From the NCBI GenBank assembly GCA_016296945.1, contig JAEDHQ010000028.1:1-22090 (forward strand): a DNA stretch of 22,090 nucleotides, written 5' to 3'. This DNA comes from Bacilli bacterium (GTDB lineage: Bacteria > Bacillota_I > Bacilli_A > ML615J-28 > CAG-698). A program made the translations under genes and the position numbers. Every line of letters begins with the position of its first letter. Positions within the stretch are counted from its first letter, which is position 1. Under the pieces are notes generated by a model that worked only from the letters and a program-made list of their open reading frames with translations, was not told where the DNA came from and ran no database searches. Positions 6,588 through 16,600 of this stretch are shown piece by piece.

Positions 6588-8480
6588 ATGAAAAATTATC
6601 AACGTATCTTAAAAAAATCTTTTATTTTTAGTTTATTATCATTGTTTTTATTTGCTTTTTTACTATTCAGTGGTTTGGCAGTTAATGCTACATCAACTTG
6701 TAATGCAGATTACCAACAAAATGGTGTTTTGACATCTGTTTCTCTAGATTATGGATTAAAATATCGTAGTGTAACTGGAAGTAGTCGTTATACAACTACT
6801 GGTACTTATGTTGATCAAGTATGTAATTATATTGAGGTTCCTGCCAATGAAGGCCTTTTAATAACTTCATGGTCGAATTTTCAAACTGATGCTTGGAAGA
6901 TGAGTCGTGTGAATAAAGTAGCTGAAAATTTTGAAGCTACACATCCTGGTTATCGAGTTATTGCGATAACAAATGGTGATTTCTATGATATTAGTGGAAC
7001 TGGTAATTTCCCTTACCAACCTACTGGTGCTTTAGTTAGTGATGGTAATTTTTATAAAACAACACCTACTAGATCTAATGGTTATAAATTAGTTTCTTTT
7101 ACAAATGATGGTACAACTAATTCTTTAGTATCTTATGATCAATCAAAAATTACTGTTAATACTTTACCAACATTAACTATTTATGATGAAAATGATCATA
7201 TAATTAAAGAATTTGATATTAATAAAGTGAATGAAGATCCATCTACTGGTGAAATTGCAGTATATTTTGGAACATTTACAAAAAAGGTTTACAATCCAAT
7301 TACTACTTCAAGTAGTGCTAATAAGTGTTATGTTGTGGAAAATCCGATATATTGTTTACCTAATAGTGCAAAAGATTTTTATGGATTAGGATATATCGAA
7401 AGTTCTAAAAGTAAGAGTTTATTACAAGGTGAATTTGCAATTTGCAGCAATAACTCTACTATCGATCAATTTTTATCTGAGGGTGTTAAAATTCGTGTTC
7501 AATATGAATGGAATGGTGAAGCATCAAATGTTACAAATGCCATAAATGCAGGTACACAAATTTTGGTTAATGGTGAAGCCCCAAGTAACGTTAATACTGC
7601 TGATGGATCACGTATGAATGCACGTCATCCTCGTACGGCAATTGGTGTAAAAGAAGATGGTACAGTAGTATTAATGGTTAATGATGGACGCCAACCTGAA
7701 ACAGGAAGAAATGGTTCATATGGAAATGAACTAGCCGCAATGATGAAACATTATGGCTGTGTAAATGCTTTTAATCTTGATGGTGGTGGATCATCTATTA
7801 TGTATTATCGTGATGGTGAAAATTTTGTTTTAGGAAATAAGTATTCCGATCCTTCTGAAAGAAGTATTTCAAATTGCGTAGTAGTTGCTGTTAAAGATCC
7901 TGAAATTCAAGTTAATTTTGATCGTATTGGCTCACGTGATGTTGAAGTATCTGTTAATGTCATTGATAATAATAGACATAATTTAGATAAATTATATATT
8001 CGAGTTGGTTCAAAATCAGAACTAGTTGTTAATGGTAAAGCCACTATTTCTGGTTTAACTGCATTAGAAGGATATGAATTACAATTATCTTACGAACTAC
8101 CTAATGGAAATACTATTAGTTTACCATATAATTATCCTTTTGGAACAAAAGCCAGAGAATATCGATTTAATGATATTAATATATCATTAAAAGATAATAA
8201 TTACATTTTTGAATTAGATTATTCAGATAAAGCCAATGCAACAACATTAGCTGAGGCGATTATTTATATTAATGGAAAGAGTTATCAGATGGCAGAAGGC
8301 AAACTAACAGTTGGCAAGGAAGAAATAGGACTAATTAATGAAATAAAATTGGAATTTACTAATCAAATATATCAAGGAACAGAAACAATTATTTTAGTTA
8401 ATCCTCATGCCCCATATTTAAATGCATTAAATGAGGCGATTGGTTCAATTGAAACATTGTTAGAAGAAATTTTTAAATAA
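6588..8480 (+). CDS. Secreted phosphodiester glycosidase (NAGPA domain) protein, copy 1
   Basis: A 630-residue exported protein with a NAGPA/phosphodiester glycosidase domain (PF09992), the fold of the human uncovering enzyme that removes alpha-GlcNAc from a phosphodiester. Bacterial members are thought to cut sugar-phosphodiester bonds in extracellular glycans. Signal peptide 1-34 (cut predicted after VNA). The domain spans about 95-440, opening with ITNGDFYD and containing ARHPRTAIG (345-353), the DGR turn (366-368) and NLDGGGSS (396-403). From about 440 there are two beta-rich segments, the first fibronectin-III-like (ATISGLTALEGYELQLSY), the second ending in an amphipathic helix. No LPXTG or surface-layer anchor is visible, so it may be released or held non-covalently. 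AATGGAG at 6572-6578 is the likely ribosome binding site. The next gene is a same-length paralogue 21 bases downstream. Confidence 0.87.
   Translation: MKNYQRILKKSFIFSLLSLFLFAFLLFSGLAVNATSTCNADYQQNGVLTSVSLDYGLKYRSVTGSSRYTTTGTYVDQVCNYIEVPANEGLLITSWSNFQTDAWKMSRVNKVAENFEATHPGYRVIAITNGDFYDISGTGNFPYQPTGALVSDGNFYKTTPTRSNGYKLVSFTNDGTTNSLVSYDQSKITVNTLPTLTIYDENDHIIKEFDINKVNEDPSTGEIAVYFGTFTKKVYNPITTSSSANKCYVVENPIYCLPNSAKDFYGLGYIESSKSKSLLQGEFAICSNNSTIDQFLSEGVKIRVQYEWNGEASNVTNAINAGTQILVNGEAPSNVNTADGSRMNARHPRTAIGVKEDGTVVLMVNDGRQPETGRNGSYGNELAAMMKHYGCVNAFNLDGGGSSIMYYRDGENFVLGNKYSDPSERSISNCVVVAVKDPEIQVNFDRIGSRDVEVSVNVIDNNRHNLDKLYIRVGSKSELVVNGKATISGLTALEGYELQLSYELPNGNTISLPYNYPFGTKAREYRFNDINISLKDNNYIFELDYSDKANATTLAEAIIYINGKSYQMAEGKLTVGKEEIGLINEIKLEFTNQIYQGTETIILVNPHAPYLNALNEAIGSIETLLEEIFK
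7521..7819 (+). repeat. Nearly identical catalytic-core block, copy A (paired with 9435-9733)
   Basis: Matches 9435-9733 at a constant offset of 1914 bases with one difference in 299 (T/C at 7574/9488); 7575-7819 is a perfect 245-base match. Further shared blocks: 8139-8275 with 10053-10189 (five differences in 137) and 8364-8423 with 10278-10337 (identical). Neighbouring segments of the same genes are much more diverged. Confidence 0.95.
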
Positions 8481-8501
8481 TAATAACAAATTGGAGAATT
8501 T

Positions 8502-10394
8502 ATGAATAAAAATTTTAAAATCTTAAATAAATCATTAAGTATCTTTTTGATTTCGCTAATTATATTATTTGGGCTATTTAATACTAATTTTTTAATTAAT
8601 GCAACATCAACTGCCAATGCTGATTATATTGAAAACTCAATTGTAAAAACAGTAAATTTAGATTATGGCTTAAAATATACAAGCGTTAAAGGAAGTAGCA
8701 AATTTACAACAACTGGAGCATACGTAGATCAAGTATGTAATTATATTGAAGTTCCAACTAACGATGCATTATTAATCACAACATGGTCAAAATTTAAAAA
8801 TGATTCATGGAAAAGAGCAAGCATTGTAAATATTGCAAAAGATTTTGAAGCAAAACATCCAGGCTATCGTGTTTTAGCCATCACAAATGGAGATTTTTAT
8901 GACATTAAAGGAGAAGATGATTTTCCATATTCTTCAATGGGAGCATTGGTTTGCGATTCTAACTTCTATAAAACTACTCCAACTAGAAGAAAGGGTTATA
9001 AAGTAGTATCATTTAATAATGATGGTTCAGTTAATCCTATCACAGGTTTTGATCAATCGATTGTAAAAGTAAAGAAATTACCTTCATTAACAATTTATGA
9101 TGAAAATGATCAAATTATCAAGATAGTTGAGATTAATAAAGTAAATGAAGCTCCTTTAGAAAATGAAATTGCTGTTTACTACGGAACTTATATTAATAAA
9201 TTATATGATAGTTCAGAAACAGATAAAAATGCAAAAAAGACATTTGTTGTTACTAATCCTATTAATTGGCTTCCTAATGGCGTTAATGATTTTTATGGAT
9301 TAGGAGTTATTGATTCACTTGGAAGTAGAGTTTTAGCTGCTGGAGAATTTGCGATTTGCAGCAATAATTCAGAAATTGAGTCTTTACTTGGTAAGGGTGT
9401 TAAAATTCGTGTTCAATATGAATGGGATGGAGAGGCATCAAATGTTACAAATGCCATAAATGCAGGTACACAAATTTTGGTTAATGGCGAAGCCCCAAGT
9501 AACGTTAATACTGCTGATGGATCACGTATGAATGCACGTCATCCTCGTACGGCAATTGGTGTAAAAGAAGATGGTACAGTAGTATTAATGGTTAATGATG
9601 GACGCCAACCTGAAACAGGAAGAAATGGTTCATATGGAAATGAACTAGCCGCAATGATGAAACATTATGGCTGTGTAAATGCTTTTAATCTTGATGGTGG
9701 TGGATCATCTATTATGTATTATCGTGATGGTGATAATTTTGTTTTAGGTAATAGTTTTTCTGATCCTCCAGAACGTACAGTTTCAAATTGTGTAGTAGTT
9801 GCTGTTAAAGATCCTGAAATTCAAGTTAGTTTTGATCGTATTGGATCTAAAGAAATAGATATAACAGTTAATTTACTTAATGATAATAAACATGAAGTGG
9901 AAGAAATTTATGCTCGTATCGGAACAAAAACGCAAAGAATTGAAAATGGGAAAGCCACATTTACCGGTTTGTCTCCATTAACTGGTTATGAAATAGGTTT
10001 CAGTTTCATGAATGATAAAGGAATAGAGTACAAGTTACCGTATAAGTATTCATTTGGAACAAAAGCCAGAGAATATCGATTCAATGATATTAATATATCA
10101 TTAACAGATAATAATTACATCTTTGAATTAGATTATTCTGATAAAGCCAATGCAACAACATTAGCAGAGGCGATTATTTATATTAATGGTAAGAACTATC
10201 AAATGTCAGAGGGTAAATTAATTGTAGATAAAGATGAGATTGGAATAATCGATGAAATCAAGTTGGAATTTAATAACCAAATATATCAAGGAACAGAAAC
10301 AATTATTTTAGTTAATCCTCATGCCCCATATTTAAATACATTAAATGATGCATTAAAATCAATTGAAACAATGTTAGAAGATATATTTAAATAA
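8502..10394 (+). CDS. Secreted phosphodiester glycosidase (NAGPA domain) protein, copy 2
   Basis: The tandem paralogue of the preceding gene: the same 630 residues and architecture. Signal peptide 1-34 (cut predicted after INA), NAGPA domain about 95-440 with the same ARHPRTAIG, DGR and NLDGGGSS motifs, then a fibronectin-III-like segment (GKATFTGLSPLTGYEIGFSF) and a terminal beta-rich/helical segment. The first 290 residues and the segment around 450-515 differ clearly from copy 1, whereas the catalytic core and the last 115 residues are nearly the same. That pattern suggests different substrate or partner contacts around a shared active site. GGAG sits 5 bases before the ATG, and the 21-base gap without terminator implies co-transcription. 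A terminator follows at 10416-10461. Confidence 0.87.
   Translation: MNKNFKILNKSLSIFLISLIILFGLFNTNFLINATSTANADYIENSIVKTVNLDYGLKYTSVKGSSKFTTTGAYVDQVCNYIEVPTNDALLITTWSKFKNDSWKRASIVNIAKDFEAKHPGYRVLAITNGDFYDIKGEDDFPYSSMGALVCDSNFYKTTPTRRKGYKVVSFNNDGSVNPITGFDQSIVKVKKLPSLTIYDENDQIIKIVEINKVNEAPLENEIAVYYGTYINKLYDSSETDKNAKKTFVVTNPINWLPNGVNDFYGLGVIDSLGSRVLAAGEFAICSNNSEIESLLGKGVKIRVQYEWDGEASNVTNAINAGTQILVNGEAPSNVNTADGSRMNARHPRTAIGVKEDGTVVLMVNDGRQPETGRNGSYGNELAAMMKHYGCVNAFNLDGGGSSIMYYRDGDNFVLGNSFSDPPERTVSNCVVVAVKDPEIQVSFDRIGSKEIDITVNLLNDNKHEVEEIYARIGTKTQRIENGKATFTGLSPLTGYEIGFSFMNDKGIEYKLPYKYSFGTKAREYRFNDINISLTDNNYIFELDYSDKANATTLAEAIIYINGKNYQMSEGKLIVDKDEIGIIDEIKLEFNNQIYQGTETIILVNPHAPYLNTLNDALKSIETMLEDIFK
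9435..9733 (+). repeat. Nearly identical catalytic-core block, copy B (paired with 7521-7819)
   Basis: Second member of the conversion-like block described at 7521-7819. It encodes the ARHPRTAIG through NLDGGGSS part of the NAGPA domain. Its left edge fades through three substitutions within nine bases (7512, 7517 and 7520 against 9426, 9431 and 9434), and its right edge is at 7820/9734. Confidence 0.95.
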
Positions 10395-10415
10395 ATTACT
10401 CTATAAAAAATTACT

Positions 10416-10461
10416 AAAGCTGTGATAAATGATCTCTAGAGATTAAATATTACAGCTTTTT
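10416..10461 (+). terminator. Rho-independent terminator after the NAGPA pair
   Basis: AAAGCTGTGATA pairs with TATTACAGCTTT (12 pairs, one G-U), followed by TTTTTA. The loop contains a 12-base perfect palindrome ATCTCTAGAGAT (10432-10443) that can stack as an inner hairpin. The A-rich left flank may let it work on both strands. Confidence 0.85.
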
Positions 10462-10473
10462 ATAATAATATAT

Positions 10474-10502
10474 TTGCAAAAAGCGAGAAAAAATTGTATA
10501 AT
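10474..10502 (+). promoter_or_regulatory. Promoter for the GH2-rlmD-giant membrane protein operon
   Basis: TTGCAA (4 of 6 -35 matches), a 17-base spacer and a perfect TATAAT, 21 bases before the GH2 start codon and just after the preceding terminator. It is the only evident promoter for the next 9.4 kb of co-oriented genes. Confidence 0.65.
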
Positions 10503-10523
10503 AGATAGATAGAGGAAATACAT

Positions 10524-12296
10524 ATGATTAAAGTAGTTAACGAATTAGAAACTGATTTTAGATTTGATAAGAGTTGCCCATTAAATGAATACCCTCGTCC
10601 ACAATTACGTCGCGACTCATTCTTGAATTTAAATGGTATATGGCAATACAAGATTTTTTCTGATACAAATATTTTTATTAATTATAATAAAAATATTGTA
10701 GTACCTTATCCTATTGAATCCGCTTTGTCAGAAGTAGAATGTCGATTGGAAGTGGGACAAAAAATAGGATATAAAAAAGAGTTTACTTTACCAGATGGTT
10801 TTGTGAAAGATAAAACTATTTTACATTTTGGAGCAGTTGACCAAATTTGTGATGTCTATTTTAATCGCAACTTTGTGATTCATCATGAAGATGGTTATAC
10901 ACCTTTCTCTGTTGATGTAACAAGACTTTTAAAAGAAACAAATGAGATTGTAGTAATTGTTTCTGATAATCTAGATAGTGATTACCCATATGGTAAGCAA
11001 AAGAACAAAAATGGTGGTATGTGGTATACACCAGTTTCAGGGATTTGGCAAACAGTTTGGCTTGAAAGTGTTAATTATGAATATATAAAAAATCTTAATT
11101 TTATCTCTAATATTGATTCTAATGAAGTTACTATTGAAATTGAAAAAGATGCGATAATTGAAGATATTGAAAAAGAGATTACTATTTATTTTAATAATTC
11201 TGTCGTTCATTATGTAAAGACATCGTTAGATACTATTACTGTTAAAATTGATGATGTTAAATTATGGACTCCAGAAAATCCAAATCTATATCAAGTAATG
11301 GTTAAAATGAGTGAAGATATTGTCTACTCATATTTTGGAATGCGAAAACTAAGTGTTAATACTAAAGATAACCATAAATTTTTAGCTTTAAATAATAAAA
11401 GATATTATTTTCATGGCTTATTAGATCAAGGATATTATCCTGATGGTTTATATACACCAAAAAGTTATGATGTTTATCGTTATGAATTAGGGAAAATCAA
11501 AGAATTAGGTTTTAATACACTTAGAAAACATATTAAGGTTGAACCGGCTATTTGGTATTATTTATGTGATACAATGGGAATAATTGTTTGGCAAGATTTT
11601 GTAAACAATGGTGAATATAGTTTTTTTAAAGATTCAGCACTTCCAACTTTTGGAAAACGAAAAAGACGCTTTGGTGGTTATAAAAGAACAAAAAAATCAA
11701 AAGTAGTCTTTGAAAAACATATGGAAGAAGTTGTAAAAAAGTTGAAATTCTTCCCTTCAATTTGCCTTTGGACAATTTTCAATGAAGGCTGGGGACAACA
11801 TGATACTATTAAGATGACAAATAAATTATTAAGCCTTGATAATACTAGATTTATTGATAGTGCAAGTGGATGGTTTTATCGACCAAAAGAAAATGGTATT
11901 GATAGTATACATTGGTATTTTAAAAAGTTAGATTTCTCAAAGAAACAATTACGTAAATATGTCGGTGCATATGCTAAACCATTAGTTATATCTGAATTTG
12001 GTGGTTATTCATATCAAGTTCCTGAACACATTTATAATGATAATCATGAATATGGATATCGTAAGTTTACATCAATTGAAGAATTTACGACTGCGTTTAA
12101 AGAATTATATCAAAATGAAATCATAGATAATTTAAAATGTTATATTTCTGGTTCAATTTACACACAAGTAAGTGATGTTGAAGATGAAACTAATGGTATT
12201 CTTACTTATGATCGTAAAGTATGTAAATTAAATAAAGAAGTAGCTATAAATATTAGTGATAAGATAAAAAGTTTTATAGATAAGGAAGAAAAATAG
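10524..12296 (+). CDS. Glycoside hydrolase family 2 protein (beta-galactosidase/beta-glucuronidase-like), cytoplasmic
   Basis: A 590-residue retaining beta-glycosidase of family GH2. Order: sugar-binding jelly-roll (about 20-185; opening YPRPQLRRDSFLNLNGIW), an immunoglobulin-like domain (about 190-275, with the LWTPENPNLY motif), then the TIM barrel. Glu421 in FNEGWGQ is the acid/base, and Glu491 in VISEFGG is the nucleophile. No signal peptide is present, so it should act in the cytoplasm on imported oligosaccharide or glycoside. Substrate cannot be fixed: galactoside, glucuronide and mannoside activities all occur in GH2. At 590 residues it has only the three core domains. AGAGGA lies 7 bases before the ATG. 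The TAG stop is directly abutted by the ATG of the next gene, suggesting coupled translation with a gene of unrelated function. Confidence 0.9.
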   Translation: MIKVVNELETDFRFDKSCPLNEYPRPQLRRDSFLNLNGIWQYKIFSDTNIFINYNKNIVVPYPIESALSEVECRLEVGQKIGYKKEFTLPDGFVKDKTILHFGAVDQICDVYFNRNFVIHHEDGYTPFSVDVTRLLKETNEIVVIVSDNLDSDYPYGKQKNKNGGMWYTPVSGIWQTVWLESVNYEYIKNLNFISNIDSNEVTIEIEKDAIIEDIEKEITIYFNNSVVHYVKTSLDTITVKIDDVKLWTPENPNLYQVMVKMSEDIVYSYFGMRKLSVNTKDNHKFLALNNKRYYFHGLLDQGYYPDGLYTPKSYDVYRYELGKIKELGFNTLRKHIKVEPAIWYYLCDTMGIIVWQDFVNNGEYSFFKDSALPTFGKRKRRFGGYKRTKKSKVVFEKHMEEVVKKLKFFPSICLWTIFNEGWGQHDTIKMTNKLLSLDNTRFIDSASGWFYRPKENGIDSIHWYFKKLDFSKKQLRKYVGAYAKPLVISEFGGYSYQVPEHIYNDNHEYGYRKFTSIEEFTTAFKELYQNEIIDNLKCYISGSIYTQVSDVEDETNGILTYDRKVCKLNKEVAINISDKIKSFIDKEEK

Positions 12297-13649
12297 ATGG
12301 AAAATCAAAAATTATTATTAACCATTAAAAGAATGGGAATTAACGGAGAGGGAATAGCCTATTATAAACGTAAAGCAGTATTTATTCCTTATGCAATTCC
12401 TGGGGAAATTGTAGAAGCAAAAATCACACAGCAAAAGGATAATTATGCTTGTGGTGAAGTTACACATTACAAGAAAATGAGCGAATATCGTGTTAAACCA
12501 CGATGTGAATATTATGGGCGCTGTGGTGGATGTCAACTACAACATATGGCCTATCCATTTCAATTAGAGCAAAAACAAAATATTGTGATAGAAACAATTG
12601 ATCGATATTATGAAGGAAAAAAAGATAAGCTAGAGATAAGAGAATGCATCGGAATGGATTATCCATGGGAATACCGTAATAAAACACAACTTCCTACAAG
12701 ACATGATGGCGATAAAGTTGTTGTTGGAATGTATGAACTTGATTCTAATCGTTTAGTTTATATTGATAAATGTTTAATTGAAAATAAACTAATAAGTGAA
12801 ATAATGAGTATAATTTTAGATTATCTTACAAAAGCTAGTATTAATGTATATAATCCTCGTTTTCATCAAGGTAATCTTCGTTATATCGTTATTCGTGGTT
12901 TTGAAGAAACAAATGAAGTACAAGTTACTTATGTTGTTATGAAGGAAGAACAAAGATTAATGAAGATCTTAAAAGAATCAATTAAACTTGATCATCGTAT
13001 TAAATCTATTCATTATTCTGTTAATGATGATCCAAAATCTATTGAAATTATCACTAACAAAATAGAAAAACTTGACGGTGAAGATCAAATTGATGGAAAA
13101 TTGGGAGATTTAGAGTTTTCGATTTCTCCAAATGCTTTCTTCCAATTAAATAGTAAACAAACTAATGTACTTTATGATGAAGTAATAAATGCTTTAGAAC
13201 CTACAGGTAATGAGAAAGTCTTAGATTTATATTGTGGAATTGGAAGCATTGGATTATATGTTGCAAATAAAGTTAAAGAAGTTCGTGGTATTGATATTAA
13301 TCAAGAAAGTATCACTAATGCTAATCAATTTGCCTTAAATAATGGACTAAATAATGCTAAGTTCTACGCAGGAAATATTTTAAAGCAATTAGAAAAGTTT
13401 GATAAAGAAGGATTTATCCCTGATGTTGTAGTTGTTGACCCTCCAAGAAGAGGAGTAGAGTTACAAGTTATCAATTATTTACAAAAGAAAAAAGTAAAGA
13501 AAATAATTTACGTTTCTTGTAATCCATCAACTTTTGTAAAGAACTTAAACCATTTACAAAAAGAATATGCTGTGAAATATATTCAACCGCTTGATATGTT
13601 TCCTCAAACAAGTAATGTAGAATTAGTTTCTAAATTAATTTTAAAATAA
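12297..13649 (+). CDS. rlmD: 23S rRNA (uracil-C5)-methyltransferase, RlmD/RlmCD (TrmA) family, copy 2
   Basis: A 450-residue paralogue of the methyltransferase at 2834-4240. A TRAM region (about 1-60, with GEGIAYYKRKAVFIPYAIPG) is followed by the iron-sulfur ligands Cys70, Cys76, Cys79 and Cys159. The SAM loop is DLYCGIG (310-316), the active-site motif DPPRRG (381-386) and the catalytic Cys408 in YVSCNPS, with the same FPQTSNVE ending. All catalytic residues are intact. Low-GC Gram-positives often carry two or more TrmA-family members, so specialisation on different uridines is likely. Its start codon touches the GH2 stop, with AAGGAA (12282-12287) as ribosome binding site. It is followed after 22 bases by the giant membrane protein gene. 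Which of the two copies corresponds to Bacillus RlmCD is not decidable by eye. Confidence 0.92.
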   Translation: MENQKLLLTIKRMGINGEGIAYYKRKAVFIPYAIPGEIVEAKITQQKDNYACGEVTHYKKMSEYRVKPRCEYYGRCGGCQLQHMAYPFQLEQKQNIVIETIDRYYEGKKDKLEIRECIGMDYPWEYRNKTQLPTRHDGDKVVVGMYELDSNRLVYIDKCLIENKLISEIMSIILDYLTKASINVYNPRFHQGNLRYIVIRGFEETNEVQVTYVVMKEEQRLMKILKESIKLDHRIKSIHYSVNDDPKSIEIITNKIEKLDGEDQIDGKLGDLEFSISPNAFFQLNSKQTNVLYDEVINALEPTGNEKVLDLYCGIGSIGLYVANKVKEVRGIDINQESITNANQFALNNGLNNAKFYAGNILKQLEKFDKEGFIPDVVVVDPPRRGVELQVINYLQKKKVKKIIYVSCNPSTFVKNLNHLQKEYAVKYIQPLDMFPQTSNVELVSKLILK

Positions 13650-13671
13650 AAAGTGAAAGGAGAGAAGAATT

Positions 13672-16600
13672 ATGCCTTTTGAAATTCAAGATATTATTAA
13701 TGGTATTAATATTGTTGCGATTTTTGTAATATTATCATGTGCACTAATCGGATTTATGAGATCTACAAAGAAATCAGTATTCTATTTGGTAGCATCTATT
13801 GTTTTTATCGGTGGTGGTCTTTTATTATCAAATGTAATATGCAATTTTTTACTAAATTATGATTTATCTTCATTAAATCTTTCTATAAATGTTGAAAATA
13901 CTCAATATAATGTTGTTACAATTAATGATACATTGACTTCGATTTTAAACAATACTTTATTAGGCGGTGCTGAAGTTAGTAATACTATTGTTTATGGTTT
14001 GATTATTGGATTAGTCCAAATGATATTTAGAATTATCTGGTTTATTGTTTTAATGGTTCTATCATTTACATTATTCTATTGGATTTCTGGTATTATTTGG
14101 TTAATCATAAAACCTAAGAAAAAGAACGGATTGAAACCTAAAAAGACTATCAGTGGTAGATTAGGTGGTGCTGGTATTGGAGCTGTTAAAGGCTTAGCTT
14201 ATGTGCTATTATTATTTTTCATAATAGCTGGTGTGACGTCTATAATGGATACTGTAGATGATATATCAAATTCTCTTGATGATCAATCAACATATAATCT
14301 AGTACTTGTTGATGGAACAGCGACATTGGTTGAATTAGAAAATAGTGGTAGTAATATATTAGGAGAATATCAAGAAATATATGATATTCTAAAATCTTAT
14401 AAGGAAACCATTCCTGGTAAAGTTTTTGGTACTATTGAAATCAATGAAACATCAATTGATGAATATGTTTTTGATAAATTATTTGAATTGAATGTAGAAG
14501 GATATAGTTCAAGTATCAAGATTAGAAAAGAATTACAAATTGTAGCAAAAGCATTAAAGGAATTTCCTGAGATTTTAACTGGAGAAATTTCAGCCGAAAA
14601 AATGGTCGAATATAGTAAAGATCCTGAAAAGAATGCTCAAATTAAAGCATTTGTTGAGACTCTTTCCTCATTAGAAACTATTAAAGTAGTAATTCCTGCT
14701 GCTATTGAATTAGTAGTAGTGAGTGATAAATTACTAGAAGGTGTAGATCCGAGTATTAAAGAAGAAATTCAAAGTTTAGACCTTGATGAATTAAGAAACA
14801 TCGATTATGGAGCAGAATTTACTAATATTGGTTATTCTTTAGTAGATGCTATTTCGTTATTAAATGAAAACATGGAATTAGATTTCTATAATTTAGATTC
14901 AGAAACAATTAATAAAGTTTTTGATTCAATTGGAAGTTTGAAGCTTGTAGATGTTGTTGCTCCGCTTGCTATTTCATATGTTACAACATTGCCTTCATTT
15001 GTACAAGTATTAGAAGAATACGGCATTGATCCAACTGATCTTGGTTTATCTGATATTGAAAGTTTTGGTAATGAACTAAAAATCATTGGAAAAGTGTTAT
15101 CTCAATTTGCTGATTTAGGATTAACAGAAGATATTATTAATGATTTTTCTAAATTGGATTTTAATGATGAATTGGTTGAAAAGCTCGAAAAAATTGTAGA
15201 AACATTATTTGAATCTTCTATTTTAAAAAAAGCAGTTCCAGTTGTAGCAAATGCGGCAATAAAAATATTACCAGAAGACTATATGAATATTATCGATATT
15301 CCAGATTCAGCAGATAGTGACTATTGGCAAAATGAGTTAACTCCATTATTAAAAGCAGGTATAGTTTTGGTTTCTACTGGTATTTTGAATACTGAAGATA
15401 TGATTGGTTTAATAAGAGAATTAGAAGATAGTAAGATTGAAGATCTAGCTAAATACTTATCTGCTTCATCAATTGTTAAGAATAGTTTAAATAATATCAT
15501 TATTGAATTGTTATCTGCAAAATATGATGAAGAAGGAAATTTAGTTAAAGAAGGATTAATGGGAGATTTAGAATTTATTGCCTTTGATGACTCTAATAAG
15601 TGGTCATCTCTAGAAATATCAAGTATTTTTAAGGGATTAAAATCTATTATTAATTCTGGTTTATTAGATTCTAATGATGCAATTACTACTATTGGTGAAT
15701 TAAGTGATGAAACAATAGAAAGTTTAGCAGTAAACTTAAGTAATTCAGAATTTATTAAAATAAATTTAAGTCCAATTATTCTATATTTTATTGATGGCTT
15801 ACTAGAAAATGCAGAATGGACTGTCCTTGAAGCAGAGGAATGGGATAAAGATGAATTAAGTAGTTTATTTAATTCATTTAAGAAAGTGATTAGTACTGGT
15901 ATTATTGATGATCCAGATACTGGTTTAAATGACTTATCAGAAGAAGAGATTGATGATTTAGTATCTTCAATTACAAAATCTAAATTCCTTACAAGTAATT
16001 TATCTGTTGTTGTTGATGTATTAGTTAAAAATATTTCAATTGAAGGAGTAGATTTCTCATCAATTGATACAAGTGATATTGTTTGGGATGAAACTGAATT
16101 AAGTTCTTTATTAAAAGCAGCTAAACTTGTTATTGGTGCTGATGCTACAAAATTAATCAATTTAAATGAAAATGAAATGGATTCAATTGTTTCTTCAAAA
16201 CTAATTACAAAAGTATTTGTAGAATTTATAAAAAATCCTGGCGATAATTTATCGATTATTAAAGGTACAAATTTAGTATCAAAAGATGGTTGGTCTGATA
16301 TTATAACATCTAATGTTCCATTTACTTATGAAAGTGGTGTTGTAACTATCGATGCTAGTGGATTAGATGCAACTAAATATTATATTTATGTTGATGGTAA
16401 AAAGATTGTTTCTACAAAAAATACAGTCTATGATTTGAATTCAATAGTTGCTGAAGATGCAATTCTTACGTCTTTACCTGAAATTGACAGGATTGCTGTT
16501 AAAGGATATAAGTTTGGAGAAATCAGGAATATGTTCCTTGCTATTCAAACGATAATAGGTGAAGGTGAAGTAAATACTGATAATATTATTGCTAATATAA

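Noticed and set aside
8405..8617. - strand frame across the junction of the two NAGPA genes
   Set aside because: It overlaps both coding sequences, has no ribosome site, and the junction has the normal spacing and ribosome site for the + strand gene.
10432..10443. Perfect palindrome ATCTCTAGAGAT as an operator
   Set aside because: It sits in the loop of a clear transcription terminator and is best explained as part of that structure.
15321..16160. Long open frame on the - strand inside the giant gene (about 279 codons), with further ones at 17043-17690 and 17817-18128
   Set aside because: They are antisense shadows of an A+T-rich repetitive + strand gene, lack ribosome sites and domains, and inherit the same repeat pattern.
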